Shown one piece after another: positions 47,984-56,416 of a stretch of DNA of 64,000 bases (the stretch's first letter is position 1; every line of letters begins with the position of its first letter). The position numbers and the translations under genes are program-made. The notes under the pieces were generated by a model that saw only the letters and a program-made list of their open reading frames with translations, was not told the origin of the DNA and did not search any database. This DNA comes from Zeimonas sp046347945 (GTDB lineage Bacteria; Pseudomonadota; Gammaproteobacteria; Burkholderiales; Burkholderiaceae_E). The stretch covers positions 1 through 64,000 of the forward strand of contig JAXMFB010000017.1 in NCBI GenBank assembly GCA_046347945.1, in the 5' to 3' direction.

Positions 47984-49255
47984 TCAGACGAGGCCCTCGA
48001 AGGCGACGCAGTCGACCGGGTCTCCGACGGCCACGGGTCCCTGGTCGTGGTGCAGGACGACGACGCAATTGGCCTCCGACATCGACCTGAGCACGCCCGA
48101 CCCCTGGCTGCCGAAGCTGCGTACCGACATCGTGCCGTCGGCCTCGTGCGCGAGGCGCGCGCGCTGGTACTCGGTGCGGCCGGGGCGCTTGCGGAACGCG
48201 CTCAGCGAGCGCGCGCGCACGAAGGGCAACGGCGAGGGCTCGGCGCCCATCTGGCGCAGCAGCGCGTCGCGGGCGAAGAAGTAGAACGTGATCATCACCG
48301 CCACCGGGTTTCCGGGCAGGCCGAAGTAGCTCGTGCGCCCGATCCGGCCAAAGGCCATCGGGCGCCCGGGGCGCATCGCGATCGTCCAGAACGCGATATC
48401 GCCGAGCTTGCCCATCACGCGCCTGGTGAAGTCGGCCTCGCCGACCGACACGCCCCCCGACGAGACGATCGCGTCGGCGCTCTGCGCGGCGATGCGCACC
48501 GCGCGCTCGAGCGACGCCGGGTCGTCGCGCACGACGCCCATGTCGACCACGTCGACCCCGAGTCGCGCGAGCATGCCGAAGATCGTGTAGCGATTGCTGT
48601 CGTAGAGCGTGCCGGGAGTGAGCGGCTCGCCGACGCTGCGCAACTCGTCGCCGGTGGAGAAGAATGCGACCCGAAGGCGGCGCCAGACCGGCACCTCGGC
48701 GAACCCGAGCGAGGCCAGCAGCCCGAGATCGGCAGGTGCCAGCCGCTTGCCGGTCTGCAGCGCCGGTTTGCCCCGGGCAAGGTCTTCACCGCGCAGCCTG
48801 CGATGCTGACCTTGCTGCTGCCCGGGCGGCACGGTCAGGCGGTCGCCGTCGATCTTGACGATCTCCTGGATCACGACGGTGTCGAGGCCCGCGGGCATGA
48901 CGGCGCCGGTGGTCACGCGCACCGCTTCGCCGGGACCGGCCGCATCGTCGAAGGGCCGCCCGGCGAGCGCGGTGCCGGCGATCCTGAGCGTGGTCGGCGC
49001 ATCGGGGGCGAGGTCGGCGGCGCGCACTGCGTAGCCGTCCATCGCCGAATTGTCGCTGGCCGGCACGTCGAACGGCGAGGCGATGTCCTCGGCCAGCACG
49101 CGCCCGAGCGCGCTGCGCAACGCGATGCGCTCGACGGCTTCGACCGGCACCACGACGCGGTCGATGATCTCGCGCGCCCGCGAAACCGGCAACGCATTCG
49201 GGTCGTATTCGGATAGGCAGCTGATCGCCTCGGCCAGGGTCTGCGGCGCGTTCAT
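47984..49255 (-). CDS. moeA: Molybdopterin molybdotransferase MoeA
   Basis: The 423-residue enzyme inserts molybdenum into molybdopterin. Landmarks are FDVPASDNSAMDGYAVRAAD near residues 59-78, TGAVMPAGLDTVVIQE near 116-131, and GGVSVGEADFTRRVM near 267-281. It is the last gene of the minus-strand operon moaA-fdhD-mobA-moeA, overlapping mobA by ATGA. The operon is divergent from the formate dehydrogenase genes that need the cofactor. Confidence 0.95.
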   Translation of the reverse strand: MNAPQTLAEAISCLSEYDPNALPVSRAREIIDRVVVPVEAVERIALRSALGRVLAEDIASPFDVPASDNSAMDGYAVRAADLAPDAPTTLRIAGTALAGRPFDDAAGPGEAVRVTTGAVMPAGLDTVVIQEIVKIDGDRLTVPPGQQQGQHRRLRGEDLARGKPALQTGKRLAPADLGLLASLGFAEVPVWRRLRVAFFSTGDELRSVGEPLTPGTLYDSNRYTIFGMLARLGVDVVDMGVVRDDPASLERAVRIAAQSADAIVSSGGVSVGEADFTRRVMGKLGDIAFWTIAMRPGRPMAFGRIGRTSYFGLPGNPVAVMITFYFFARDALLRQMGAEPSPLPFVRARSLSAFRKRPGRTEYQRARLAHEADGTMSVRSFGSQGSGVLRSMSEANCVVVLHHDQGPVAVGDPVDCVAFEGLV

Positions 49256-49890
49256 TCCGGTTCCTGCTCGCTGAGTTCCTGCAGCGTGTTGATGTTCCGG
49301 AAGGCCGACTCGTCATCGAAACCGACCTCGACGACACCGAGCGGCGCGTACCACGCGTCGATCTTGCGCCGGCCGCTGGCGAGGAAGGCCTCCAGGTCGG
49401 CCAGCAGCGCGCGCTCGACCAGTGCGAACACCGGATGCGCCTGCTCGCCGGTGCGCGCGACCGCCAGGCGCGCCCCCGGCGTCGAGGCCAGCGCGGCGCC
49501 GAGCCGCGCGACCAGGTCGAGCGGCAGGAACGGCGAGTCGCAGGGAACGGTGACCACGTAGCGGGTGCGCGCATGGCGCATTCCCGCGTGCAGCCCGGCC
49601 AGGGGCCCCGCGAAGCCCTCGACCGCGTCGCTGACCACCGGCCAGCCGAACTCGCGGTAACGGTCGAGATTGCGGTTGGCGTTGATGATCAGCGTGGCCA
49701 CCTGCGGGGCGAGGCGCTCGATCGCGTGCTGCGCCATCGGGCGTCCGCGGAAGGGTTGCAGTCCCTTGTCGACGCCCTGGCCGTCGGCGCTCATGCGCCG
49801 GCCCAGCCCGCCGGCGAGCACGATGCCGGTGACCTCGCTGCGATCGATGCCGCGCGCCGGCACCGGCGGCGTACTGGCCGCCACGCTCAC
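49252..49890 (-). CDS. mobA: Molybdenum cofactor guanylyltransferase MobA
   Basis: The 212-residue enzyme attaches GMP to molybdopterin, giving the bis-MGD form used by formate dehydrogenases. GIVLAGGLGRRM near residue 22 is the nucleotide-binding start, followed by KGLQPFRGRPMAQHAIERL near 42-60, and VVTVPCDSPFLP near 110. The start is GTG 49890, whose bases overlap the fdhD stop (GTGA), the local rule for linked genes. Eighteen residues precede the catalytic core. Confidence 0.9.
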   Translation of the reverse strand: MSVAASTPPVPARGIDRSEVTGIVLAGGLGRRMSADGQGVDKGLQPFRGRPMAQHAIERLAPQVATLIINANRNLDRYREFGWPVVSDAVEGFAGPLAGLHAGMRHARTRYVVTVPCDSPFLPLDLVARLGAALASTPGARLAVARTGEQAHPVFALVERALLADLEAFLASGRRKIDAWYAPLGVVEVGFDDESAFRNINTLQELSEQEPE

Positions 49891-50765
49891 GCGAGCGCCG
49901 TCACCGGCTGGCGCACGAAGCGCTCGCCGCCGGTGAAGAGCAGGTAGTGGCGACCCTGGCAGCGGCCGACCATCGTGATGCCGACGCGCCGCGCGATCTC
50001 GTAGCCCATCTGCGTCAGGCCCGAGCGCGACAACAGGAACGGGATGCCCATCTGGGCGCACTTGATCACCATCTCGGACGTGAGCCGCCCGGTGGTGTAG
50101 AAGATCTTGTCGGCGCCGCCGATCGACTCGATCCACATCCAGCCCGCGATGGCGTCGACCGCGTTGTGGCGCCCGACGTCCTCGACGAAGCGAAGGATCT
50201 CGCCGCGCGAGTCGCCCGCGTTCGAGCATAGCGCGCAGCCGTGCACCGCGCCCGCGACCTTGTAGATCGACTCGTGGCGCCGCACCCGGTCCATCACCGT
50301 GTAGAGCACCTCTTCGCTCAGCCGCGCGCCAGCGGGCAGCGCGATGCGGTCGATCTCGTCCATCAGGTCGCCGAACACCGTGCCCTGGCCGCAGCCGGTG
50401 GTCACCGTTCGCCGGCCGAGCCGACCGGCGAGCGCGTCGCCGCGTTCGGCGTCTTCCCAGACGGTTACGCCACGATCGGCGAGCGAGCGCGAGGTGATCG
50501 CCACCGAACCCGTGTCCCAGTCGACCTGGACCGCGGCCAGTTCGCCGATGTCCGACACCAGTCGCTGGTTGCGCAGGTAGCCGAGCGCGAGGTGCTCGGG
50601 CGCCGCGCCCAGCGTCATCAGCGTGACCAGCTCGCGCTTGTCCAGGTACAGGGTCAGCGCGTGCTCGCCGGCGATCGCGGTCGGCACGGTCTCGCCGCGC
50701 TCGTTGACCGCGTCGACCTCGAAGGTGCCGGGACGGGCGTTGTTCGTGATGGTTGGAACGCGCAT
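49887..50765 (-). CDS. fdhD: Formate dehydrogenase sulfurtransferase FdhD
   Basis: The 292-residue protein moves sulfur from a cysteine desulfurase to the molybdenum cofactor of formate dehydrogenase and is essential for its activity. Motifs include EHALTLYLDKRELVTLMTLGAAPEHLALGYLRNQRLV near residues 34-70, TTGCGQGT with C125, AGAVHGCAL near 170 and VGRHNAVDAIAG near 196. The usual CxxC motif is here C125-G-Q-G, so the second cysteine is missing. It sits 13 bases after moaA. Confidence 0.92.
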   Translation of the reverse strand: MRVPTITNNARPGTFEVDAVNERGETVPTAIAGEHALTLYLDKRELVTLMTLGAAPEHLALGYLRNQRLVSDIGELAAVQVDWDTGSVAITSRSLADRGVTVWEDAERGDALAGRLGRRTVTTGCGQGTVFGDLMDEIDRIALPAGARLSEEVLYTVMDRVRRHESIYKVAGAVHGCALCSNAGDSRGEILRFVEDVGRHNAVDAIAGWMWIESIGGADKIFYTTGRLTSEMVIKCAQMGIPFLLSRSGLTQMGYEIARRVGITMVGRCQGRHYLLFTGGERFVRQPVTALA

Positions 50766-50778
50766 GACAGGGCCCGGG

Positions 50779-51882
50779 TCAGCCGCCGATGTAGGACATC
50801 TCGATCTTGCGCAGGCCGGCCGTCTCGGCCGAGCGCAGCTCCGAATAGCGGTCGTCGCGGCCCGACCAGATCGCGCCGATCGCTGCGGCAATCTGCGCGT
50901 CGTCGCAGCCGCCGCGCAGCAGCGCGCGAAGATCCTGGCCGGCGGTCGCGAACAGGCAGGTGTAGAGCTTGCCCTCGGTGGACAGCCGCGCGCGGGTGCA
51001 ACTGCCGCAGAACGGCTGCGTCACCGACGAGATCAGCCCGATTTCGCCCTGGCCATCGAGATAGCGCCAGCGCTCGGCAACCTCGCCCTCGTAGTTCGCT
51101 TCGACCGGCTCGATCGGGAACGCCTCGGCGATGCGCCGGGCGACCTCGGCGCTGGGCACGACGTCGTCCATCCGCCAGCCGTTCGAGGCGCCCACGTCCA
51201 TGAACTCGATGAACCGGACGATGTGGCCGCTGCCACGGAAGCGCCGCGCCATCGGGACGATCTCGTGGTCGTTGACGCCGCGCTTGACGACCATGTTGAT
51301 CTTGATCGGCTTCAGGCCCGCCGCGTCGGCCGCCTCGATTCCGGCAAGCACGTCGGCCACCGGAAAGTCGACGTCGTTCATCGCGCGGAACACGGCGTCG
51401 TCGAGCGCGTCGAGGCTGACGGTGACGCGCTGCAGTCCGGCATCGCGCAGCGCGCGCGCCTTGCGCGCCAGCAGCGACCCGTTGGTCGTCAGCGTGAGGT
51501 CGAGCGGCGCACCCGACGGCGTCTCGAGCGGCGCCAGCATCGCGATCAGTCGCTCGATGTCGCGGCGTACCAGCGGCTCGCCGCCGGTCAGGCGCAGCTT
51601 CTCCACGCCGTGCGCGATGAACAGCCGCGCGAGGCGCGTGATCTCCTCGAAGCTCAGCAGCGAGGCCTGCGGCAGGAACGCGTAGTCGGTGCCGAACACC
51701 GCCTTCGGCATGCAGTACGTGCAACGGAAGTTGCAGCGATCGGTCACCGAGATGCGCAGGTCGTGCAGCCGCCGGCCGCGCCGGTCGGCCAACAGGCCGG
51801 TCGGGGGCTGCGGGCGATCCGGGATCTCGGGAACCGCCGCCGCGTAACGCCGGTCGGCCATGGGGACGTTGCGTTCGCTCAT
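50779..51882 (-). CDS. moaA: GTP 3',8-cyclase MoaA
   Basis: The 367-residue radical SAM enzyme starts molybdopterin synthesis from GTP. The SAM cluster motif is CNFRCTYCMP near residue 51, TGGEPLVRRD follows near 98, and the second 4Fe-4S cluster is held by CGSCTRARLSTEGKLYTC near 290-307. The C-terminus is MSYIGG; the final Gly-Gly is required for activity. It opens the operon moaA-fdhD-mobA-moeA. ATG 51882 is chosen; ATG 51861 (MADRR) is an alternative. Confidence 0.95.
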   Translation of the reverse strand: MSERNVPMADRRYAAAVPEIPDRPQPPTGLLADRRGRRLHDLRISVTDRCNFRCTYCMPKAVFGTDYAFLPQASLLSFEEITRLARLFIAHGVEKLRLTGGEPLVRRDIERLIAMLAPLETPSGAPLDLTLTTNGSLLARKARALRDAGLQRVTVSLDALDDAVFRAMNDVDFPVADVLAGIEAADAAGLKPIKINMVVKRGVNDHEIVPMARRFRGSGHIVRFIEFMDVGASNGWRMDDVVPSAEVARRIAEAFPIEPVEANYEGEVAERWRYLDGQGEIGLISSVTQPFCGSCTRARLSTEGKLYTCLFATAGQDLRALLRGGCDDAQIAAAIGAIWSGRDDRYSELRSAETAGLRKIEMSYIGG

Positions 51883-51942
51883 GGGGAATTCGCTAAGATG
51901 CCTGCATGGTAACAATCCGCACGAGAACCGCCGGAGAAGTCA

Positions 51943-52539
51943 TTGGACCAGCGTGACTTTCGCCCACCCGGCGCCGAGCCGCTGCTCGAAGTCGAGCCAG
52001 TCCCGGTCCGCGTGGTCTTCGAGCGCCGCGAAACCGGCAACGCCTGGCAGCCGGTGGCGTGGCGCCCGCGAACGATCGAACCGGCCCAGGCCGGCGCATC
52101 GCTCGCAGTGCGCCTGACGGTCGACGAGACCGAAGGCTACTACCTGAACCTCACGACCGAGCAGCCGTCGATCTTCGTGCTCTGGCGGATGCCGGCCGAC
52201 GAGACGGGCGTGATCGCCGAGGGCGACCCCACGCCGCCGCACGCGCTGGCGGTCACGGCCAGCTACAACGAGGCCGGCCGCTGGATGGACGGCGGCGAAC
52301 GCGTCGATCCGGTGCCGATGCCCAAGCCGATGCAATCGTGGGTGGCCGAGTTCACCACGCTGCACTATGTGCCCGATCGCGGTCGCAAGCGGCGCGGCGA
52401 TCGGCCCTCGTTCATGCGGCGCGAAGACTTCGAGGCCATGGCCGAACGCGAACGCGCGATTCACGGCTCCGGCGCCGGCATGGGCGATGCGGCCGGCGTC
52501 GGGGAAAACCCCGATCGCCCCGGCGGTACCCGGGGATGA
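51943..52539 (+). CDS. DUF3305 family protein
   Basis: The 198-residue protein matches DUF3305, known from formate dehydrogenase clusters in Proteobacteria. The conserved part runs VPVRVVFERRETGNAWQPVAWRP near residues 20-42, EGYYLNLTTEQPSIFVLWRMP near 63-83 and HALAVTASYNEAGRWMDGGERVDPVPMP near 99-126. It begins with TTG 51943 behind GGAGAAG. It is the first gene of the plus-strand FDH operon, sharing a 60-base region with the divergent moaA. Its biochemical role is unknown; assembly of the enzyme is inferred from context. Confidence 0.8.
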   Translation: MDQRDFRPPGAEPLLEVEPVPVRVVFERRETGNAWQPVAWRPRTIEPAQAGASLAVRLTVDETEGYYLNLTTEQPSIFVLWRMPADETGVIAEGDPTPPHALAVTASYNEAGRWMDGGERVDPVPMPKPMQSWVAEFTTLHYVPDRGRKRRGDRPSFMRREDFEAMAERERAIHGSGAGMGDAAGVGENPDRPGGTRG

Positions 52540-53264
52540 GCGAAGCAGGCGAAGGCTTCCTGTCGCGCTGGTCGAGGCTCAAGCGCGGCAGCGGCGACGA
52601 ACCCCAGGCGGCCGACGGTGGTGCACCGACGAACCGCGCCGCGCCCGGCGTCCCGGCTGCAACGGCAGCCTCGCCCGGGGCGGCGGAGCCGCAAGCTGTC
52701 GCGAAGGTGCACGCGGTGCCCGGGAGGACGCAACGCGCCGACGAGGCGCATCCGGTCGCATCGGATTCCCCTGCGCCCCCCGTGCTTCCGCCGATCGATT
52801 CACTGACGCCCGCGTCCGACTTCAAGCCGTTCATGCAGGCGGGCATCGACGCGACAACCCGCAACGCGGCGCTCAAGCGCCTGTTCGCCGATCCGCAGTT
52901 CAACGTGATGGACGGCCTCGACGTCTACATCGACGACTACGGCAAGACCGAGCCGATTCCATCGCAGATGCTCGGTCAGTTGCTCGACGAGCAGGCGACC
53001 AAACTGGCAGATCGGCTGCTCGGGGCGGCGCCCCCGGCAAACGAGATCGCGGCCGTCGCGGCCGAGCCGGGCCGGGACGCGCACGTGCCTGCGCGGCCGC
53101 CGACCGAAGGACCGGCGTCGACGATGGCCGGTTGCGATTCGGCCGCGGCGACGCGGGCTGTCGATGACGAGTCGACCACGGCGACCGGCGCGCAACCGGC
53201 GTCGGCGCAATCCGATGACCCCGCGGCTGCCGCCGACCCATGCTCCGGATTGCCTAGGCGCTGA
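52536..53264 (+). CDS. DUF3306 family protein
   Basis: The 242-residue protein has the DUF3306 start GEGFLSRWSRLKR at residues 5-17 and the conserved core PPIDSLTPASDFKPFMQAGIDATTRNAALKRLFADPQFNVMDGLDVYIDDYG near residues 85-137. The rest is low-complexity Ala/Pro/Thr-rich sequence. It overlaps the DUF3305 stop by ATGA; the two DUFs always occur together near formate dehydrogenases. Role unknown. Confidence 0.82.
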   Translation: MSEAGEGFLSRWSRLKRGSGDEPQAADGGAPTNRAAPGVPAATAASPGAAEPQAVAKVHAVPGRTQRADEAHPVASDSPAPPVLPPIDSLTPASDFKPFMQAGIDATTRNAALKRLFADPQFNVMDGLDVYIDDYGKTEPIPSQMLGQLLDEQATKLADRLLGAAPPANEIAAVAAEPGRDAHVPARPPTEGPASTMAGCDSAAATRAVDDESTTATGAQPASAQSDDPAAAADPCSGLPRR

Positions 53265-53310
53265 TATAGTCGGCGCGGCCGGCCCCGTCGGGGCCCTCAG
53301 GATCGTCGAC

Positions 53311-55524
53311 GTGAAGACCAGGCTGCTCGCATGCAACTGCAACGGAACCGTCGATCTCGACGCGGCCGCGCTCGAACGTGCATTTCCGGTGCCGGTGCAG
53401 TCCTTGCCGGTCGCGCGTGAACTGTGCCGGCGCGAGGTCTCGCGCTTTCTCGGCGAACTCGACGGCACCGATGACCTGCTGGTGACCTGCACGCAGGAGT
53501 CGGGGCTGTTCCAGGAAATCGCCACGGCCCGGAACGCGGCCGCGCCGATCCGGTTCGTCAACGTTCGCGAGCAGGCGGGCTGGGGAGAGCAAGGCGCCGC
53601 GGCCGGCCCGAAGATCGCGGCGCTGGTTGCGATGGCCGCCGTGTCCGGCATCGATCCGGTGCCCGCGGTGTCGTACCGATCGTCGGGCCGCGTGCTGGTG
53701 GTCGGCGAAGGGCCCGACGCGCTCGACTGGGCGCGGCGGCTGGCCGGACAGCTGTCGGTCACCGTGCTGATGACGCGCTCGCGCGGGGCCGCGCTGCCCG
53801 CATCGAGGGACTGGCCGGTGCTGTCCGGAACGCTGGTGTCGCTGACCGGCTGGCTGGGCGACTTCGAGGCGCGCTGGCGCCAGGACAACCCGATCGACCT
53901 CGACGCCTGCGTGCGATGCGGGGCCTGCATCGACGCGTGTCCGGAAGGGGCGATCGGTGCCGATATCCAGGTCGATACGCTGCGCTGCCGATCGCATCGC
54001 GCCTGCGTGGCGGCCTGCGGGGAGATCGGCGCGATCGACTTCACGCGCAACGATCGCGAGCGCAGCGAGAAGTTCGACCTGGTGTTCGATCTTCGCGAGC
54101 AGTCGATGTTCGACTGCCAGCTCGCCCCGCAGGGCGAGATCTGCGATCGCTGCCCGTTGTCTGCCCGCAGCAGCGCGGGCTTCGATTGCCACCAGCCCCC
54201 GCAGGGCTATTTCCATCCGGGGCGCGACGAGGCGGCCCGGACCGAGCAGGCGCTGAAGCTGGCCGCGATGGTCGGCGAGTTCGAGAAGCCGAAGTTCTTC
54301 CGTTATCGCGAGAAGCTGTGCGCGCACGGGCGCAACCGGATCGAAGGCTGCCATGCCTGCATCGACGTCTGCTCGACGCGGGCGATCGAGTCGGCCGGCG
54401 ACACGATCCGCGTCGAGCCGCACCTGTGCATGGGCTGTGGCGGCTGCACGACCGTCTGCCCGTCGGGTGCGATCAGCTATGCGTATCCGACGCCGGCGCG
54501 GCTCGGCGAGCAGATGCGCCATGGGCTCGCCGCCTATCGCGACCGCGGCGGTCGCGATGCGTGCCTGCTCGTGCACGATGCCGAGGAAGGCAAGGACTTG
54601 ATCGAGGCCCTGGCCCGTCCGAAGGGGCGACGCTCCGGTCCCGCCGGCGCGGCGCCGGACGGGCGCGGGTTGCCTGCGCGGGTGATCCCGATCGCGGTTC
54701 ATCATGTCGGTTCGTTCGGCATCGATCTCGCCCTGTCGGCGCTTGCGTTCGGCGCCTGCCAGGTGGTGGTGCTCGCGAGTCCCGGAATCGCGCCGCAGTA
54801 CCGCGAGGCGACCGAGGCGCAGTTCGCGATCGCGCAGACGCTCGCCTCCGCGCTGGGCTACCGCGGCACGCACTTCTCGGTGATCGACGGCGCCGATCCG
54901 CGCTGGGTCGACGCGCTGTTCGACCTTGCCCCCGCAATGGGTATTACCCAGCCAGCCGTCTTCGCGCTGTCCGAGGACAAGCGCCGCTCGATCGAGTTCG
55001 CCGTCGATCATCTGGCGGGACAGGCGAGGGCGGGCGGGTTCGCGGTTCCGGCGAGCGTGGCACTTCCGCACGGCGCCCCCTTCGGCACCTTGATGGTGCG
55101 TCAGGATGCATGTACCTTATGTTTGGCATGCATAGGTGCCTGTCCGGAGTCGGCGTTGCTCGACAACCCCGATTCACCGCAGCTGCGAATCATCGAGCGC
55201 AACTGCGTGCAGTGCGGCCTGTGCGCGAAGACCTGTCCCGAACAGGCCATTACGCTCGAACCGAGGTACGTGTTCAGTGAGGAGACGCGGACACCAGCGG
55301 TACTCAACGAGGCGCAGCCCTTCGCCTGCGTCTCGTGCGGCAAGCCGTTCGGAACCCGCCAGATGATCGACCGGATGCTCGGCAAGCTGGCAGGCCATTC
55401 GATGTTCGGTGGCGAGGCCGCCGCCAGGCGCCTGCAGATGTGCGCCGATTGCCGAGTCGTGGACATGGTTTCCAACTCGTCGGAATCGACGATCTTCGAT
55501 TTCACCGGGGGCAAGCCATCATGA
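53311..55524 (+). CDS. Multi-cluster 4Fe-4S polyferredoxin
   Basis: The 737-residue protein has at least six ferredoxin-type cysteine motifs: CVRCGACIDACPEGAI near 200, CRSHRACVAACG near 227, CHACIDVCSTRAI near 347, CMGCGGCTTVCPSGAI near 374, CTLCLACIGACPESAL near 602 and CVQCGLCAKTCPEQAI near 632. A zinc-ribbon-like pair, CVSC and CADC, closes the C-terminus, and an ACNCNG motif opens the N-terminus. There is no signal peptide, so it acts in the cytoplasm. GTG 53311 is chosen because homologues begin at KTxLLxCNCN; the frame is open upstream. It overlaps the TorD gene by ATGA. Confidence 0.85.
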   Translation: MKTRLLACNCNGTVDLDAAALERAFPVPVQSLPVARELCRREVSRFLGELDGTDDLLVTCTQESGLFQEIATARNAAAPIRFVNVREQAGWGEQGAAAGPKIAALVAMAAVSGIDPVPAVSYRSSGRVLVVGEGPDALDWARRLAGQLSVTVLMTRSRGAALPASRDWPVLSGTLVSLTGWLGDFEARWRQDNPIDLDACVRCGACIDACPEGAIGADIQVDTLRCRSHRACVAACGEIGAIDFTRNDRERSEKFDLVFDLREQSMFDCQLAPQGEICDRCPLSARSSAGFDCHQPPQGYFHPGRDEAARTEQALKLAAMVGEFEKPKFFRYREKLCAHGRNRIEGCHACIDVCSTRAIESAGDTIRVEPHLCMGCGGCTTVCPSGAISYAYPTPARLGEQMRHGLAAYRDRGGRDACLLVHDAEEGKDLIEALARPKGRRSGPAGAAPDGRGLPARVIPIAVHHVGSFGIDLALSALAFGACQVVVLASPGIAPQYREATEAQFAIAQTLASALGYRGTHFSVIDGADPRWVDALFDLAPAMGITQPAVFALSEDKRRSIEFAVDHLAGQARAGGFAVPASVALPHGAPFGTLMVRQDACTLCLACIGACPESALLDNPDSPQLRIIERNCVQCGLCAKTCPEQAITLEPRYVFSEETRTPAVLNEAQPFACVSCGKPFGTRQMIDRMLGKLAGHSMFGGEAAARRLQMCADCRVVDMVSNSSESTIFDFTGGKPS

Positions 55525-56150
55525 GCGCCCAGATGCCGATCGACGTGGATCTCGCGGCCGTGTCGCCCGAGGACGCGGCGCGCGCGCGCTGGTACGGCTT
55601 GTTCGCCGGGCTGTTCCGTGCGCCGCCATCGCGCCAATGGCTCGCCGGGGTCGCCGCGAGCGCGGGCGATGCGGCAGGCGACGCCCCCCTTGCCCGCGCG
55701 TGGCGCGACTTCGCCGGCGCTTGCGCGCAAGCCGATCCGCAGGCAGTGCGCGAGGAGTTCGACGTCGCGTTCGTCGGCGTCGGCAAGGCCGACGTGATTC
55801 CGTACGCGTCGTACCACTTGAGCGGCTTCCTCAACGACCGGCCGCTGGTCGAGTTGCGCGAGCACCTCGCGTCGCTCGGCCTGGCCCGCCGGTCCGGGAT
55901 CGGCGAGACCGAGGACCACTTGTCGGCGCTGTGCGAGACGATGGCCTGGCTGATCGCGGGCGACGCGGCGCCGGCGCGCGACATCGTTGCGCAACGCGAG
56001 TTCTTTTCCCGTTTCCTGGCGCCGTGGTACGAGTCGCTCGCCGACACCATCGAGCACAGCGGCGTCACCGACTTCTACAAGCACGCCGGCCGGCTGCTGC
56101 GCGAGTTTCTCGCGGTCGAGCGCCAGGCCTTCGATTTCGACTCTCCGTAA
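55521..56150 (+). CDS. TorD/DmsD-type molybdoenzyme chaperone
   Basis: The 209-residue all-helical protein matches the TorD family, which binds a Tat leader and protects the apo-enzyme until its cofactor is loaded. The motif VREEFDVAFVGVGKADVIPYASYHLSGFLNDRPLVELREHL near residues 77-117 and GETEDHLSALCETMAWLI near 132-149 are diagnostic. It lies just before the Tat-exported formate dehydrogenase, its presumed client. Confidence 0.88.
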   Translation: MSAQMPIDVDLAAVSPEDAARARWYGLFAGLFRAPPSRQWLAGVAASAGDAAGDAPLARAWRDFAGACAQADPQAVREEFDVAFVGVGKADVIPYASYHLSGFLNDRPLVELREHLASLGLARRSGIGETEDHLSALCETMAWLIAGDAAPARDIVAQREFFSRFLAPWYESLADTIEHSGVTDFYKHAGRLLREFLAVERQAFDFDSP

Positions 56151-56174
56151 CGACCGCCCTGAAGGAGCGATGCG

Positions 56175-56387
56175 ATGAAGCGCGACAAGACTTCGAACCA
56201 TACCGCAGCCGGACGCAGAAACTTCCTCGTGGGCGCGGGACTTGCCGGCGCGGCCGTCGCAGCCACCCGTGGCGGCGCTGCACAGGCCGCGGCGGCCGAG
56301 GCGAAGCCACAGACCCACGAGCGCGGCGGCGGCGGCTATCACGTCACCGAGCACGTGCGGCGCTACTACCGCAGCACGACCGTCTGA
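56175..56387 (+). CDS. Small Tat-signal protein of the FDH operon
   Basis: The 70-residue protein has a twin-arginine signal AGRRNFLVGAGLAGAAVAATRGGAAQAAAA (residues 12-41) and a short mature part ending RGGGGYHVTEHVRRYYRSTTV. Homologues occur next to formate dehydrogenase alpha subunits, and are often just labelled formate dehydrogenase region proteins. A clear AAGGAG precedes the ATG. It may be an extra subunit or an export aid. Confidence 0.8.
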   Translation: MKRDKTSNHTAAGRRNFLVGAGLAGAAVAATRGGAAQAAAAEAKPQTHERGGGGYHVTEHVRRYYRSTTV

Positions 56388-56416
56388 GCATCCGACCGAG
56401 AACGAGGAGACACGGC

